Shown: in pieces, positions 41,077 to 51,180 of the stretch
Layout of the letters: each line of letters opens with the position of its first letter
How positions within the stretch are numbered: position 1 is the first letter of the stretch
Assembly (NCBI GenBank): GCA_001695595.3
Contig: MBPM02000073.1
Coordinates: 1-64,000, forward strand
Source of the DNA: Plasmopara viticola
Taxonomy: Eukaryota; Oomycota; Peronosporomycetes; Peronosporales; Peronosporaceae
Direction: 5' to 3'
Length of the DNA: 64,000 bases
The notes under the pieces: model-generated
Databases searched by the model: none
Told to the model about the DNA's origin: nothing
Seen by the model: only the letters and a program-made list of their open reading frames with translations
Position numbers and translations under genes: made by a program

Positions 41077-41437
41077 TGTTGGTATTACACCACCTAATGC
41101 TTGTATGATTACGTATACTTTGATATAGTCATGACGTCACGGTGTGACGTCACAGGAGAAGCTTCCAAACGCTTCTAGAAGCCTTAAGATGGTTCGAAAG
41201 AAGCTTACAAACGCTTCTAGAAGCCTTAAGAAGGTTCAAAAGAAGCCTTCAAACGCTTCTAGAAGCCTTAAGAAGGTTCGAAAGGTTTTCATTGGTCTAG
41301 ATAAACCAGGTGGCCGGTATAGTATATCTAGTATATGGAATGAGTGGCTTAGAGGTAGCAAGCAGTTTGCGAACTAAGGACCAATATGTATTCACTTCAC
41401 AATTTGCTTCCAACCACACAAGCGGTTCAACTCAATA
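41077..41437 (+). repeat. E5 3' LTR with three internal repeat units
   Basis: 361 bp: TGTTGG at the start, CTCAATA at the end. Two TGACGTCA sites near 41130-41155. Three tandem units of about 41-43 bp with TTCTAGAA at about 41160-41285. TATA-like sequence less clear (CAATATGTATTCAC). Confidence 0.9.
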
Positions 41438-41555
41438 GCTGACGGCGTACTGAGCTTGTACCATTTAAAAGCTGTCTTCCTTTCTTTGTCACTCTAGTCG
41501 TTGGAAACGACTTGTAAAAAATAGCTCATGCAACCTTTGCGTCACAGCATTGTCG

Positions 41556-41841
41556 ATAGTCATGGTACCGTGGACGCCACGTAACCTAAGTGGACTCTCA
41601 GAGTCTTCAAATTAATTTTCAGAAGGAAATTGCTGCAGCTGAAGAAAGGGTGGCTTCGCCCATTGTATTTAATGGGCTCAAAAGTAAGCCAATCACGAAA
41701 ATTAAGTCTTTGCCCCTTGAAGCGCGAACAAGAAAAATAAACACTTTGAAAGTGAGTGGATCGAAGAGAATTAATGCAATACCAAAGCCAAAGACAAAAA
41801 CACCACATAACCTGTTTGTTTGTTGGCTTATGGACTCATGA
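41556..41841 (+). pseudogene. Effector-like relic, SP region replaced (mirror copy)
   Basis: Mirror of 33556-33855: SHGTVDA-like start, SQSLQ, EER (AAAEER) at about 41637-41645 and the Lys-rich C-terminal domain to TGA 41839-41841. It is open from the SQSLQ region to the end but has a small insertion around 41580 that shifts the upstream part. The signal peptide is replaced by the segment equivalent to 3430-3545. Confidence 0.42.
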
Positions 41842-42261
41842 AGAATTGACACAAATCAGCGATGGCTTCGACGGTCGGTTTTACTTACTTACTTACTTAA
41901 ATACTTTGATCCTTTATTTCGAGACCAATTTCTTCCAAGAAACAATTGAGAGAATGCACCATACCTTCTTGGTATTACCGGTCGCTGCCAACGAAAGTAT
42001 AGCTTGCATTCATTGTATTTCTCGCTAGTGCTTGTTCAAGTAGCACTTATTTAGAAATTGGCGTCCATAAATCCAGGCGCACATGAAGCCCTTTCATTGT
42101 GTCGAGCCAACGAAGCGAGACATTAATAGCAATCTATCCTAGCTCGAGCAATAAATTAAGTCAGGCTTGCAAAGTATGGTGGGGTCAATCGAAAGGCCGT
42201 TTTGCAGTGAAGTCAATGCTGCTCCTTGTGTATTTTAGAGAATCTGTTTCTATTTTTGACA

Positions 42262-42338
42262 AGGCTAGCGCACTCAAGTATGATATGCCCGTTTTGAACG
42301 AGTTTTAAACGAGTATGTCATACTTGAGTGCGTTAGCC
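42262..42338. repeat. Hairpin repeat, well formed (mirror of 28621)
   Basis: GGCTAGCGCACTCAAGTATG pairs with CATACTTGAGTGCGTTAGCC across a short loop. Confidence 0.8.
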
Positions 42339-42388
42339 TTAAAGTTAGCTGACTATAAGCAATTTGTAATTATATGAGACATGCTTAA

Positions 42389-43480
42389 TAATGTAATGTA
42401 TTACGTTATCGCGTTGCCAAGTTATGCACGTGCTAGGCTCAGTCTGGCTAGTCCACGGCATAGAGTGGTGTCCGCATACGTCGAGTCTCGTTCGGCGGGC
42501 AGTGCAGCCAGCACCGAGGTCGTGAGGGTCTTCAATTTCTTTCGGTCTTGTGCAAGGGTACGTACCACTTCGAGGTCTTGTGCTGTCCGGAGTCGAGAGC
42601 CGGAGCCACAGGAAACAAGGTCGTGGTTGAGTGTTGAGGGGAGCGTGGTCCGGGGACGTCCGCGCCATTTTGCTGCGGTGGAGAAGAAGTAGGCACGCAT
42701 CTGGAGGTTTGCTGGAAGTCGGGATTGCGGCGAAGTACATGGCCAAACAGGCGCCAGCGAGCTTGTGTCAGTCGTAGTCTCAGCGGCCGCTCATCACAGA
42801 GGTCGTAGAGTCTTGCATTCGAAATGTGTCGTGGGTAGCGATAGCCAAGAGCGTAGCGAAGCTGGCGGCGATGGAAACTCTCGAGGCCGTGAAGCTCTGT
42901 ACAGTCGAATGCGGGTCTTGGGTGAGATGAGCGTGGGGCGGAGCCAGACGGACCAGAGGCGGTGGAGCGCGAGGGTGGCCAGGGACTTGCGTCGGGATAG
43001 ATCTTTAATATCGCCGAGGAGTGTTCCGAGCTTCTTAGTGTGGCGCCAGGTGTCTTCTCGGGATCGGGCGTGTCGAGTGGCGCCCGACGGGTTGCAGTGG
43101 CGGCGGATTTCGGTGACTTCGGTCTTGGCTTCGTTTTTTTTTTTTTTCAGGGTTAGAAGGAAGTCATTAATGCGGTGCTCACCTCTATCGTAGATCTTGG
43201 TTTCGCGGAGGCCAAGGATATCGACGCGGTAGCGCCGGAGATCTTCGGGGAGTGTTACGTGCTTCTTGCGCTTCGAACCTAGAGAATTCACATTAAAGGA
43301 GCCAATCCGGATGCGGTTGGCGCGATTAAGGGCGTGGAAGGGGGTTTGGCCTGGTGCTGGAGACCGTCGCGTCGAGGGTGAGACTCGTTAGAGACCTGCA
43401 GATGCCCGAGAGCACCTGCCCCAAGCGCGCGAGCATTTAGCCCCCGCGCTTGGAAGGAGGGCGTCACCCCAACCTTTTCC
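42389..43480 (-). mobile_element. Non-LTR (LINE) retrotransposon, internally deleted
   Basis: GC-rich block of 1092 bp with an 11-bp target duplication GACATGCTTAA (42378-42388 and 43481-43491). The minus strand starts with a leader, then an endonuclease start. After an A-run (about 43133-43149) it jumps to the C-terminal end of a LINE reverse-transcriptase protein. The uninserted site is visible in the left palindrome arm near 28575-28580. No poly-A tail; the 3' end is AT-rich (ATAACGTAATACATTACATT). Confidence 0.85.
42420..43310 (-). pseudogene. LINE ORF2 relic: EEP endonuclease start fused to RT C-terminus
   Basis: IGSFNVNSLGSKRK near 43260-43305 and DILGLRETKIYD are the first two motifs of the exonuclease-endonuclease-phosphatase domain (Asn of NVNSL, Glu of RETK). 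The frame then reads through Lys codons of the A-run into KLGTLLGDIKDLSRRKS and RLWSVWLRPTLISPKTRIRLY, the conserved segment after the RT thumb. ARWRLFGHVLRR (about 42720-42760) and RGRPRTTL with LAQDRKKLK (to 42420) follow in shifted frames. The rest of the endonuclease and all RT catalytic motifs are deleted, so it cannot move itself. Confidence 0.8.
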
Positions 43481-43639
43481 GACATGCTTAACGAAGACTA
43501 AAAAGCAATTTGTTTATATATTAGTCATGTTAAAAAGTCATGCTAATACAAAGACGATCTGCTTTTCAAGTCTGATGGGCAGCCAACTTTGCTTCATAAT
43601 GCAAACGAGCTGCAAGTAGTTTGGTGACAGTCTACGACC

Positions 43640-43960
43640 AGCGCGAACAGTCACGTACCGTGAGCGTCAGTCAAGTCTGTTGCGCCTTCGAAGTAAACTC
43701 CGAGAGACAACTGCCGCAGCTGAAGAGAGGGCGTGTTATTTGCAAGCCAATCGCGAAAATTGACAATTTGGCATGCCAGCGAGACATGTTAACTCATTGA
43801 TAGCCAAAGGATTTGAGAGACTTGCTGCTGTACCAAAGCCAAAAAATAACAATTTCGTTTACCTGTGGGCATATTTATGAAGAAGTACAACAAGATCAGA
43901 GATGCCTTCAGCCGACAAACCGCCAATCTACACAGATATCGTCTGAAGCCTATATTCTGC
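43640..43960 (+). pseudogene. RxLR-EER effector-like relic (mirror of 28184-28441)
   Basis: Plus-strand copy. The RxLR position has decayed (AAG TCT GTT GCG region), EER is kept (GAAGAGAGG near 43721-43729), and the Lys-rich C-terminal domain follows with a TGA at 43798. Confidence 0.4.
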
Positions 43961-43969
43961 AATGGGGTA

Positions 43970-44930
43970 AGAGGTTAAATGGAAATGCATGTCCAGTTAC
44001 TATTTAAGTAGCAAGACTACTACATTATTCTCCTAAGTCGGCTTTCACATCCAAATAGGTGGTCTGAGATTTAATTCTTGCAAGAAACAATTCCATCTAC
44101 CAAGCACAATTTTTAATGTTAGTGATCGCTGCTAACAAAAGTATGCCACGTATGGTTGGACTTTTAGTTCGTGAAAATGATGGCTTGGTTTTTTTTCCAT
44201 GAAGAAAAAAATTTAGCGGTCTCAGAATCAATTTGTCTAAGAAACATTTCCATTTGATTATTGAAGCTACCAAGCACAATTCTTGATACTATCGATCGCT
44301 GCTAACGAAAGTATGTTACGTATAATGGGCCTTTCGCTCGGTTAAGAAATCAGTTTTTCAGAGGTCCAGGCGCACATGCCTTGCTGCCTTTTGAACTCCT
44401 GAACCACCCTTCTTTCCAAGAATTTCGTTGACGTGAGGTTTGAGAAATGATGCAAAGTTTGACCCATAAGATGACTATCATGCAAATATGTCCGTGGTGT
44501 TTAACTTTTGCAAATGTTAGCACCCTTCGACGTCAAAAGTTGTCGAGCAGTGAGCGAATCAAGGGACGACAAGTCCATTCCCGTGATTCTTCGCGCTTAA
44601 CAAGAACTACAATATCACACATCTACATACAGGCGTGCAAGTACAACATTGAGACGGGCGGTAACAACTTGTAATGTGACATACACTGACATGCTATGAC
44701 TTTAAATCAACGTTATTGGTGTATGCGGAATGCCGCGGTATTGAAGACATAGTGCGTCGTTTTCCCGTGCGAGTACTGGCTGGTGGCATTGCCCGTGCAA
44801 CTCGTATACTCTAAGCAAACCACTTGCGGTTCGTTTACATGAAAAAATAAAGTTTGTCGCAATTTCTCGAAGAAATCTGCTAATTTAACGTGAAAAGCAG
44901 TTTGGTACTAGCATGAGTGTTTCGTACCTG
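43970..44930. other. Decayed AT-rich DNA, right palindrome arm
   Basis: Inverted equivalent of 27.4-28.0 kb with local duplications: CTTTCGTTAGCAGCGATCG-type segments occur at 44120, 44300 and 45215. Patch 44500-44680 matches the patch at 27630-27790. No gene recognised. Confidence 0.35.
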
Positions 44931-45302
44931 ACTGCCTTAGCCTTATCGAGAATTCAAGCACATTCTACCTCAATACGCAAGGATCAGCGTCAATTTCACT
45001 ACGAATTGGCCCTTCGATCGCTACTTACCATACTCAAAGAGTGAACTTGACCGAGGCATTGCTCAAGCTACGTTTAAGTGCTATTGGGGTCTCGCTCCTT
45101 TGGCTTGATACACAAGACGGGCTTCATGTGCGCCTGAACCTCTGGATACTCATTTGTTAATGAGTTTCACCCGAACAAGCGCTACCGGAAACTTCAAGAG
45201 CACGTGGCATACTTTCGTTAGCAGCGATCGATGACATCAAAGATTGTGCTTGGTAGCTATAACAAGACGAAATTGAATCTGAGACCGCACTGTTTTTCTC
45301 CA

Positions 45303-45487
45303 TCAAAAAAACAAAGCAATTGATTTGAATGAGTAAACTAACTTGGAAGTACAATATATTGTTCTTGTTACTAAAGCAGTACGAAATTTCGGCTTTGGTT
45401 TCTCTTTAGCTTTGGCTTTCAACGAGTCAACTTGTCTTGCTTGGATGGTTTTAACGATGAATTCCACAACGCTTAATCCCCGACTTG
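45303..45487 (-). pseudogene. C-terminal effector-like domain downstream of the 56-aa ORF
   Basis: Minus-strand frame of about 62 codons that begins one frame away from the end of the 56-codon ORF and encodes a Lys-rich segment (AKAKEKPKPKFRTAL). It aligns with the Lys-rich C-terminal region of the other effector relics. The two probably formed one gene before a frameshift. Confidence 0.35.
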
Positions 45488-45658
45488 TCATCCATGAGCT
45501 CGGGAACCACGATTATTAGGGTCCTCGGGACCAGTGCGAATGATAGGATGTCCTGGCGGTAAGGGATGTGAGCTAGCAACAGCCTTTTTTTTAAGTTCAC
45601 CGTGACCAGTGGCGAGTAACGTAGCTAGAATGAGGACGAAAACGCACGATCGACGCAT
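45488..45658 (-). CDS. Putative small secreted protein, 56 aa, intact signal peptide
   Basis: ATG at 45658 in the same context as the effector family start (GAAGCATGCGTCGATCG) to TGA 45488. Residues 1-20 are a typical signal peptide: Met-Arg-Arg-Ser-Cys, a hydrophobic core FVLILATLLA, then Thr-Gly-His-Gly. Residues 21-56 are Lys-rich then Pro/Gly-rich and end RGSRAHG. No RxLR or EER remains, and a run of eight A residues in the gene may have shifted the frame right after the signal peptide. It is the only copy here with both an ATG and an uninterrupted signal peptide leading into a continuous short ORF. Whether it is expressed is unknown. Confidence 0.35.
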   Translation of the reverse strand: MRRSCVFVLILATLLATGHGELKKKAVASSHPLPPGHPIIRTGPEDPNNRGSRAHG

Positions 45659-46412
45659 GCTTCACCACTTGCAGTGCAAAAAGAATAGTGAGCTCCTGGT
45701 CGTGCTTGAGCTGCAGAAGCCGTATTTACTTAGATAATTTGCCACCTCGGACGGGTAACGACCACATGTAGGCTATCCATGTTTGCAAAGCTTTTGTTTA
45801 CATGAAATGCCGGTAGTATATCCTTGATAACGCAAGTTCGTTACTTTCTTTGTACCTGTCGCGAGGTCCAATGCCGCACCATTGAAAGCAAAAACTATCT
45901 ACATATGGTCCACACGACAAGACGTCCACGCGACAAATGTGAGCAGCCTCTCTGATAAGAAGGAGTATTTGTTGTCTCTACTACCTCATGGCAGACCCAT
46001 CTTCTCAATTGTATCCACAAAATGGAAATCCAAGTAACACCAAAGAGCAGTCTTTGTGTATGCAATGGAACGATATCGACCACCCAGCAGCCGCACGGTA
46101 GAAAAAAAGCAAAATGGGTGCGACGCAAGCATATGTTTTCTAAGACTAAATGAGTCAACGACAACAAACATCTGTCTCATCAGTGTACTTATTTTTGTAC
46201 GTACAGGTTTCGTGTCATCAACGTTTTGCATTGTCTCATCTGCTCATTTGATGCAGAAGCCTTTTTACGTGTCTAAAATTGCGACCGAATCTGACCACTG
46301 GGTGAGTGCAATAATAAAGTACTTGAAAAACATTGTTCACGAAACAACAACCGCAGCTTCTCCCTTTACATGCAACTCGTCGGCTGCGTATTGTCCTTGT
46401 CATCTTCCTAGC

Positions 46413-46775
46413 CTAGATCTGCGGCGCCAAAAGAACCGTAATAGCGCTCACAGCATTGCCGAGGCCAGCCAACGTAGCTGCCACACTCGCACCATGACTC
46501 AGTGAGTGCAATGGTTGCATCGCAGTCGCATAAGCGTATGTGTGCAAACAGCGTGCCACTGTGAACGCGATCATTGCTCGGTAGTGGACGACTGGGTTCG
46601 CTCCAGCCATGACTCCTGCACCAAAGATTGAAAGTCCAAACGGAATTCACTCCACATCGTTAAGACGAAGCTTCCCCAACGCTGCGCTACCTCATACATC
46701 ACAGGATTGCTCGTCTTATCGAGCCCAAACGTCTGTTTGTGCTTAGCGGACGAAATTTGTATCTTCGAGGGAGAC
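46413..46775 (-). pseudogene. MAPEG-family pseudogene, inverted copy
   Basis: Mirror of 25669-26012 with the same missing base before LRLNDVE and an extra TGA right after it (Ser codon lost). It keeps the family motifs (LRLNDVE, NPVVHYRAM, ARCLHTYAYA) and a longer C-terminus (AITVLLAPQI) than the left copy, where the frame stops at SAIL. Upstream PEDT-like patch is diverged (LEDTNF). The longer end here probably reflects the ancestral C-terminus. Confidence 0.58.
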
Positions 46776-47930
46776 TATCCATGTTTGCAAAGCTTTCGTT
46801 TACACGGAATGCCGGTAGAGCAAGAATGAGCCAAAAATCGTCCGACAATGCGCGTATGTATTCTTGAGAATGCAAGTTCGTTACTTCTTTGTACCTGTCG
46901 CGAGGTCCAATGCCGCACCATTGGTCGCATAAACCATTTACATTTGGTCCACACGACAATACGTCCTTGCGACAAATGTGAGCAGCCGCTCTGAAAAGGG
47001 GGAGTATTCAATGTCTTTACTACCTGATAGCAAACACATCATCTCAACTTTATCCACTAAACGGCAATCCAAGAGGTCCAATGCTGTCTTAAAATATCTA
47101 GCAATGTGTCTTACTCCTAAAATAATAGCAAACAGTAATTCGTTGCTATGCGATGCACTTGCATCATTCCTTTAAATTACGATCGGAAATGAATAGCGTC
47201 CCGAGTAAACCGACAGTCATCTTAATCATTGCATCAGCTATAGCAGCTGTATCACCTTTGAGATTTTGTTGACCATTTCTAAAGCTGATCCGGGAGCGAA
47301 AATCTGATAGAAAATATGTTGTAGAATTACAGCATTGTGCATTAGCGCAATATATTATACCCATCTAGTGGCGCTTCCACCGATCGTTGATAAATTTAAA
47401 GGCTATCACGGTCGCATCGATCACCCTTGTGACTAGAATCGGACGCACAGCTTACTAGACGGAAGCCGAGGGCTGTTTTAAGCCAATTCAATGATTTTTA
47501 AAGACTGCAGCAATGCAGTACTTTTAACTTTTGACTCCATTATGACTTTTGATTTATGTGCCATTGAAAGCTGTCCGAGTGCTAGTATGTTGCTCGTCGC
47601 GGTTTGACACAGTACTTTGCGTTCCTCTTACTCGAGCCATTTTATAATAATTAATCATAAAAATTGCTTATGTCGCTTTGGCTGTTCAAGTAGACTGGCG
47701 CACTCCGCACAGTGTTTATACACCCTTTTTATTAGGGAGTCGCTATAGTTTTCCTTAATCACGCCATACCCCACTTTTTATAGCACCCCTCAATACACAG
47801 GGCCAAAGCCGCCTTTACCTTTAGTTTTGAACGTTGGTTGGCTGCAACAATCAAGGATCTTTGTAAGATTATAACATCAAAACTTTTAATATTCAGGGTT
47901 GCGTGAATTTCGCACATGGGTTTCGTGGAT
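46776..47930. other. Decayed DNA, right arm, no gene recognised
   Basis: Inverted equivalent of 24540-25660. Only short frames; one (46699-46959, minus) carries a Cys-Gly-Pro patch that recurs near 12000, 25540 and 61380. Confidence 0.35.
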
Positions 47931-47934
47931 CGAA

Positions 47935-48440
47935 AGAGCTAATAAAGCTTTTGAAATACCATTGCCTCCGGTGACTTGCTTGTGTGCAGAACTCGCCGCA
48001 GCTCTACGACAATGCGAATGCTCCGTGCATCGACCGTGCTAGTGATTATTTGACCCATCCACGGATTGAAATTGCTTGGTATTGGACAATGAGCTGAATA
48101 AAAATGCAGAAGGCGAGATAGTCCTGTTTCCACCGCCTGACAAACGCTGCAGTAAATAGACCCAGGTGCTCGCACCGTCGTCGCTCGATCCAGAGCAGAC
48201 AAACAAAAATTCGTCACCAGCTGCCTCGCACAGAGCGCTCGCTTGGTTCCATTTCTAAAAAGCGCACAGACAGCATGCCATCCACCTTGCAGGATGGCAT
48301 GCTGTCTGTACGCTTTTTAACTTTGAGAGGCAAATTATGAGTCTTGAAAATTCTTGTGAAGTACTGCACATGTCCACGTGGCTTGTCAAAATTGTTACTG
48401 CAGCGATGCCCACTACTCTTTTGTTGCTACCTTCGTTCTC
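47935..48440 (-). pseudogene. Unrecognised gene relic, inverted copy of 24.1-24.5 kb
   Basis: The minus strand encodes NFDKPRGHVQ, an extra stretch with a hairpin, GMLSVRFLEMEPSE, then after a frameshift GASTWVYLLQRLSGG and, after a TAG, ARSIRIVVELRRVLH. Order and spacing match the left copy, supporting one ancestral gene. Family not recognised. Confidence 0.35.
48256..48319. repeat. 28-bp stem hairpin inside a gene relic
   Basis: 48256-48283 is the reverse complement of 48292-48319 with one mismatch (C48265 against A48310) and an 8-base loop. The left-arm copy of this locus (24186-24216) has only the right half, so the palindrome arose here by inverted duplication, or the other arm lost it. 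Confidence 0.85.
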
Positions 48441-48730
48441 TTAATCAGTACAAAGTATCGTCGTTTCCACCTTTTCCTACTAAAATTCGAGTTGATTCAC
48501 ATTTGTGCAATAAAGACTCTTCTTCATATACGTATATGACATTCGCCTGCTTGTAAAGCCAGCCACTGCGTAACAACTCTCGGTCAATACGTATTGATGA
48601 CGAGCTTCCCATTGATCTTTGCAAGTTGTCGTTCGAATGTCTCGAGATTTACTCTGTATCTCGTGTAAACACACTTCATGAAATCTCTTGATCTGGTACG
48701 CAATCCGACTTGGAAATAGGAACTTCTCGC

Positions 48731-48865
48731 CTAGCCAAAGCTCTGACTGCCCAACTGTCGGTGGGTTCGTTGAGCGTCCTCTGTGGTCTGTAGCCCTACC
48801 ACATGTTCGTCCTCCTCTGCGTCGTACTTGCCGACCACAAACTTGGCTTCAGCTCCTCCATCGTC
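48731..48865 (-). pseudogene. Acidic ORF relic, inverted copy
   Basis: Mirror of 23668-23841. DDGGAEAKF, AEEDEHV, then QRTHRQLG, and ends early at TAG 48731-48733 because of a local deletion. Confidence 0.3.
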
Positions 48866-49195
48866 TTAAGTTTTCACTTTGACTTCCACTCGATTCGCGC
48901 TGCTTTTCTACATTTCGACTTTTTGTGTGCGTGTATCAACAGTCAATCAAATACCGAGAAGATGGTGTAGGGGTGGTATAAAAAGTGTAAGGTGGTGACG
49001 AAGGGGGGGTTAGCGGCTCCCGAAATTTGATAATCTTGACTTTTTGGTAAGCTATCCAATGTGAATCTGTAGTATGCATTGAGTTAAGAAAATTGTATTC
49101 TTCATGCACGCGCTACTCCTTTTACTATTTCAGTAAATGCAGTTTCTGCAGGCCCAGCACGACCATGAGCTCACTATTTTTTTGCACTGCAAGTG

Positions 49196-49487
49196 GTGTA
49201 GCATCCGTCGATCGTGTGGTGTCGTGCTCATTCAAGCCTCATTCCTGGCCACTAGTCACGTATCGTGGACGCCAGTCAAGGCTCTCAGCGTCTTCGAAGT
49301 AAATTCCAAGAGGAAATTGTCGCAGCAGAAGAAAGAATGGCTTAGCCAATTGCTATTAGTGAGTTCAAAAATAAGCCAAATACGAAAATTGAGTCTTTGC
49401 CCTTCAAGCGCGAGCAAAAAAAAAATAAACGCTTTGAAAGTGAGAGGATTTAAGAAAATTGACACCATGGCGTGCGTTCAAATTTAA
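49196..49487 (+). pseudogene. Effector-like relic, QRLR and EER present
   Basis: In the family frame QRLRSK is encoded near 49289-49306 and GAAGAAAGA (EER) near 49330-49338, ten codons apart. A TAG closes the frame soon after. The signal-peptide region (RRSCGVVLI) is in a different frame because CACGGTACCGTG has become CACGTATCGTG. The start position reads ATC. The tail of this copy is what reappears at position 1 of the window. Confidence 0.45.
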
Positions 49488-49761
49488 ACCAATTTTCGTT
49501 ACTTTTCTCGTGGAGAATAATTCCGTTTTTTATTTTGGAATTAAATTCTTTTTACAAACAGCATTCTTAATATGAAAATTGTGCTTGGTAGATGGAATTA
49601 TTTCTTGCAAGATATGAATCTCAGACCGCAATATTATTCTTAATGGAAGTCAAATCTCCTGATTAAGATGTGTAAGCCGACTTAAAAGAATAATGTATTA
49701 GTCTTGTTACTTGAGCAGTAATTGGGTATACATTACGGCTTACCGCAATGCAGTAGATACG

Positions 49762-50100
49762 CTACTCTGAGCTCCAGACGATATCTGTGTAGACTGGCGG
49801 TTTGTTGGCTGAAGGCATCCCCGATTTTGTTATACTTCTCCATGAATATGTCCACAGGAAAAAGAAATTATTGTTTATCGGCTTTGGTACAGCAGCAATT
49901 CTTTCAAATCCTTTGGCTATCAAAGAGTTAACATGTCTCGCTGGCATGCCAAATTGTCAATTTTCGCGATTGGCTTGCAAGTAACACGCACTCTCTTCAG
50001 CTGCGACAGTTTTCTCTCGGAGTTTACTTCGAAGGCGCAAGAGCCTCGACTGACGCTCACGGTACCGTGACTGTTCGTGCTGGTCGTAGACTCTCACCAA
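49762..50100 (-). pseudogene. RxLR effector-like relic, direct copy of 392-745
   Basis: Same RLLR and Glu-Glu-Ser arrangement and the same C-terminal frame as the copy at 392-745, with a few substitutions. Confidence 0.45.
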
Positions 50101-50273
50101 ACCACTTGCAGCTCGTTTGCATTATAGAGCAAAGTTAGCTGCCCATCAGACTTGAAAAGCAAATCATCATTGTATCAGCATGACTAATATAATAACGAAT
50201 TGCATTTTAAGTCTAAGTTGAGCATGACTAATTTAATAAAAATTGCTTTTCAAGTCTAATGGACAGCTAACTT

Positions 50274-50348
50274 TAAGGTTAACGCGCACTCAAGAATGAC
50301 ATACTCCTTTAAAACTCGTTCAAACGTACTTGAGTGCGCTAGCCTTCC
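50274..50348. repeat. Hairpin repeat, degraded (direct copy of 902)
   Basis: Same shortened inverted repeat as at 902-976. Confidence 0.55.
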
Positions 50349-50899
50349 CAAAAATATAAACAAACCTCTAATATACACAAGGAATAGCGTTGACTTCACT
50401 GCAAAACGGCCTTTTGATTGAACTCACCATACTTAGCAAGCTTGACTAATTTATTGCTCGAGCTGGGATAGATTGTTATTGATGTCTCGCTTCTTTGGCT
50501 CGACACGATGAACGGGCTTCATGTGCGCCTTGATATATGGACGTCAATTTCTCAATTAGTGCTACTCGAACAAGCACTAGCGAGAAATACATTGAATGAA
50601 TGCTATACTTTCGTTGGCAGCGACCGATGATACCAAGAAGGTATGGTGGATTTTATTAAAGTTAGATTTTTTCTTAGAAGAATTTAGTCTTGAAATAAAG
50701 GACCAAAGTATTTAAGTAACTAAACCGACCGTCGAAGCTGTCGCTGATTTGTGTCAATTCTTCATAAGTCCACAAGCCCACTAACAAAAAGATTATATGG
50801 TGTTTTCGTCTTTGGTATAGCATCCATTCATTGGATTCTCTCCCTTACAAAGCGTTTATTTTTCTTGTTCGCGCTTCAAGGGGCAAAGACTGAAATTTC

Positions 50900-51180
50900 G
50901 TGATCGGCTTACTTTTGAACCCATTAATTACAATGGGCAAAGCCCACCTTTCTTCAGCTGCAGCAATTTTCTTCTGGGGTTTACTTTGAAGACGCTGAGA
51001 GCCTTGACTGGCGTCCACGGTACCGTGACAAGTGGCTCAGAATGGAGCTAGAATGAGCACGACACCGCACGATCGACGCAAGGTTAACCACCTGCAGTGC
51101 AAGAAGAATAGTAAACTCATGGTCGTGCTGAGACTGGAGAAACCGTATTGACTGAAAATGTATGCAAACTAAGATGGGTA
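50900..51180 (-). pseudogene. Effector-like relic, direct copy of 1470-1790
   Basis: Signal-peptide region and QRLQS-type motif as in the first copy, with additional frameshifts (a longer run before the signal-peptide core). Confidence 0.42.

Larger units (their letters stand above)
37143..41437 (+). mobile_element. Copia LTR retrotransposon E5 (family B), 5' LTR truncated
   Basis: 5' LTR reduced to its last 44 bp (37143-37186), then primer-binding site, gag-pol and a 361-bp 3' LTR (41077-41437). Gag carries a large internal deletion. The region 37143-38182 is the single-copy spacer of the inner palindrome. Confidence 0.93.
38183..42216 (+). repeat. Inner right arm of the palindrome
   Basis: Mirror of 33190-37142. 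Contains most of E5, the chimeric flank and a protein X fragment. Confidence 0.93.

Noticed and set aside
33945..41437. E4 and E5 as two independent insertions in opposite orientation
   Set aside because: Shared stop codons and mirrored flanks beyond the LTRs require an inverted duplication of one insertion.
42765..43193. Plus-strand 142-codon GC-rich ORF
   Set aside because: Antisense to the LINE endonuclease/RT relic; the minus strand has the recognised motifs.
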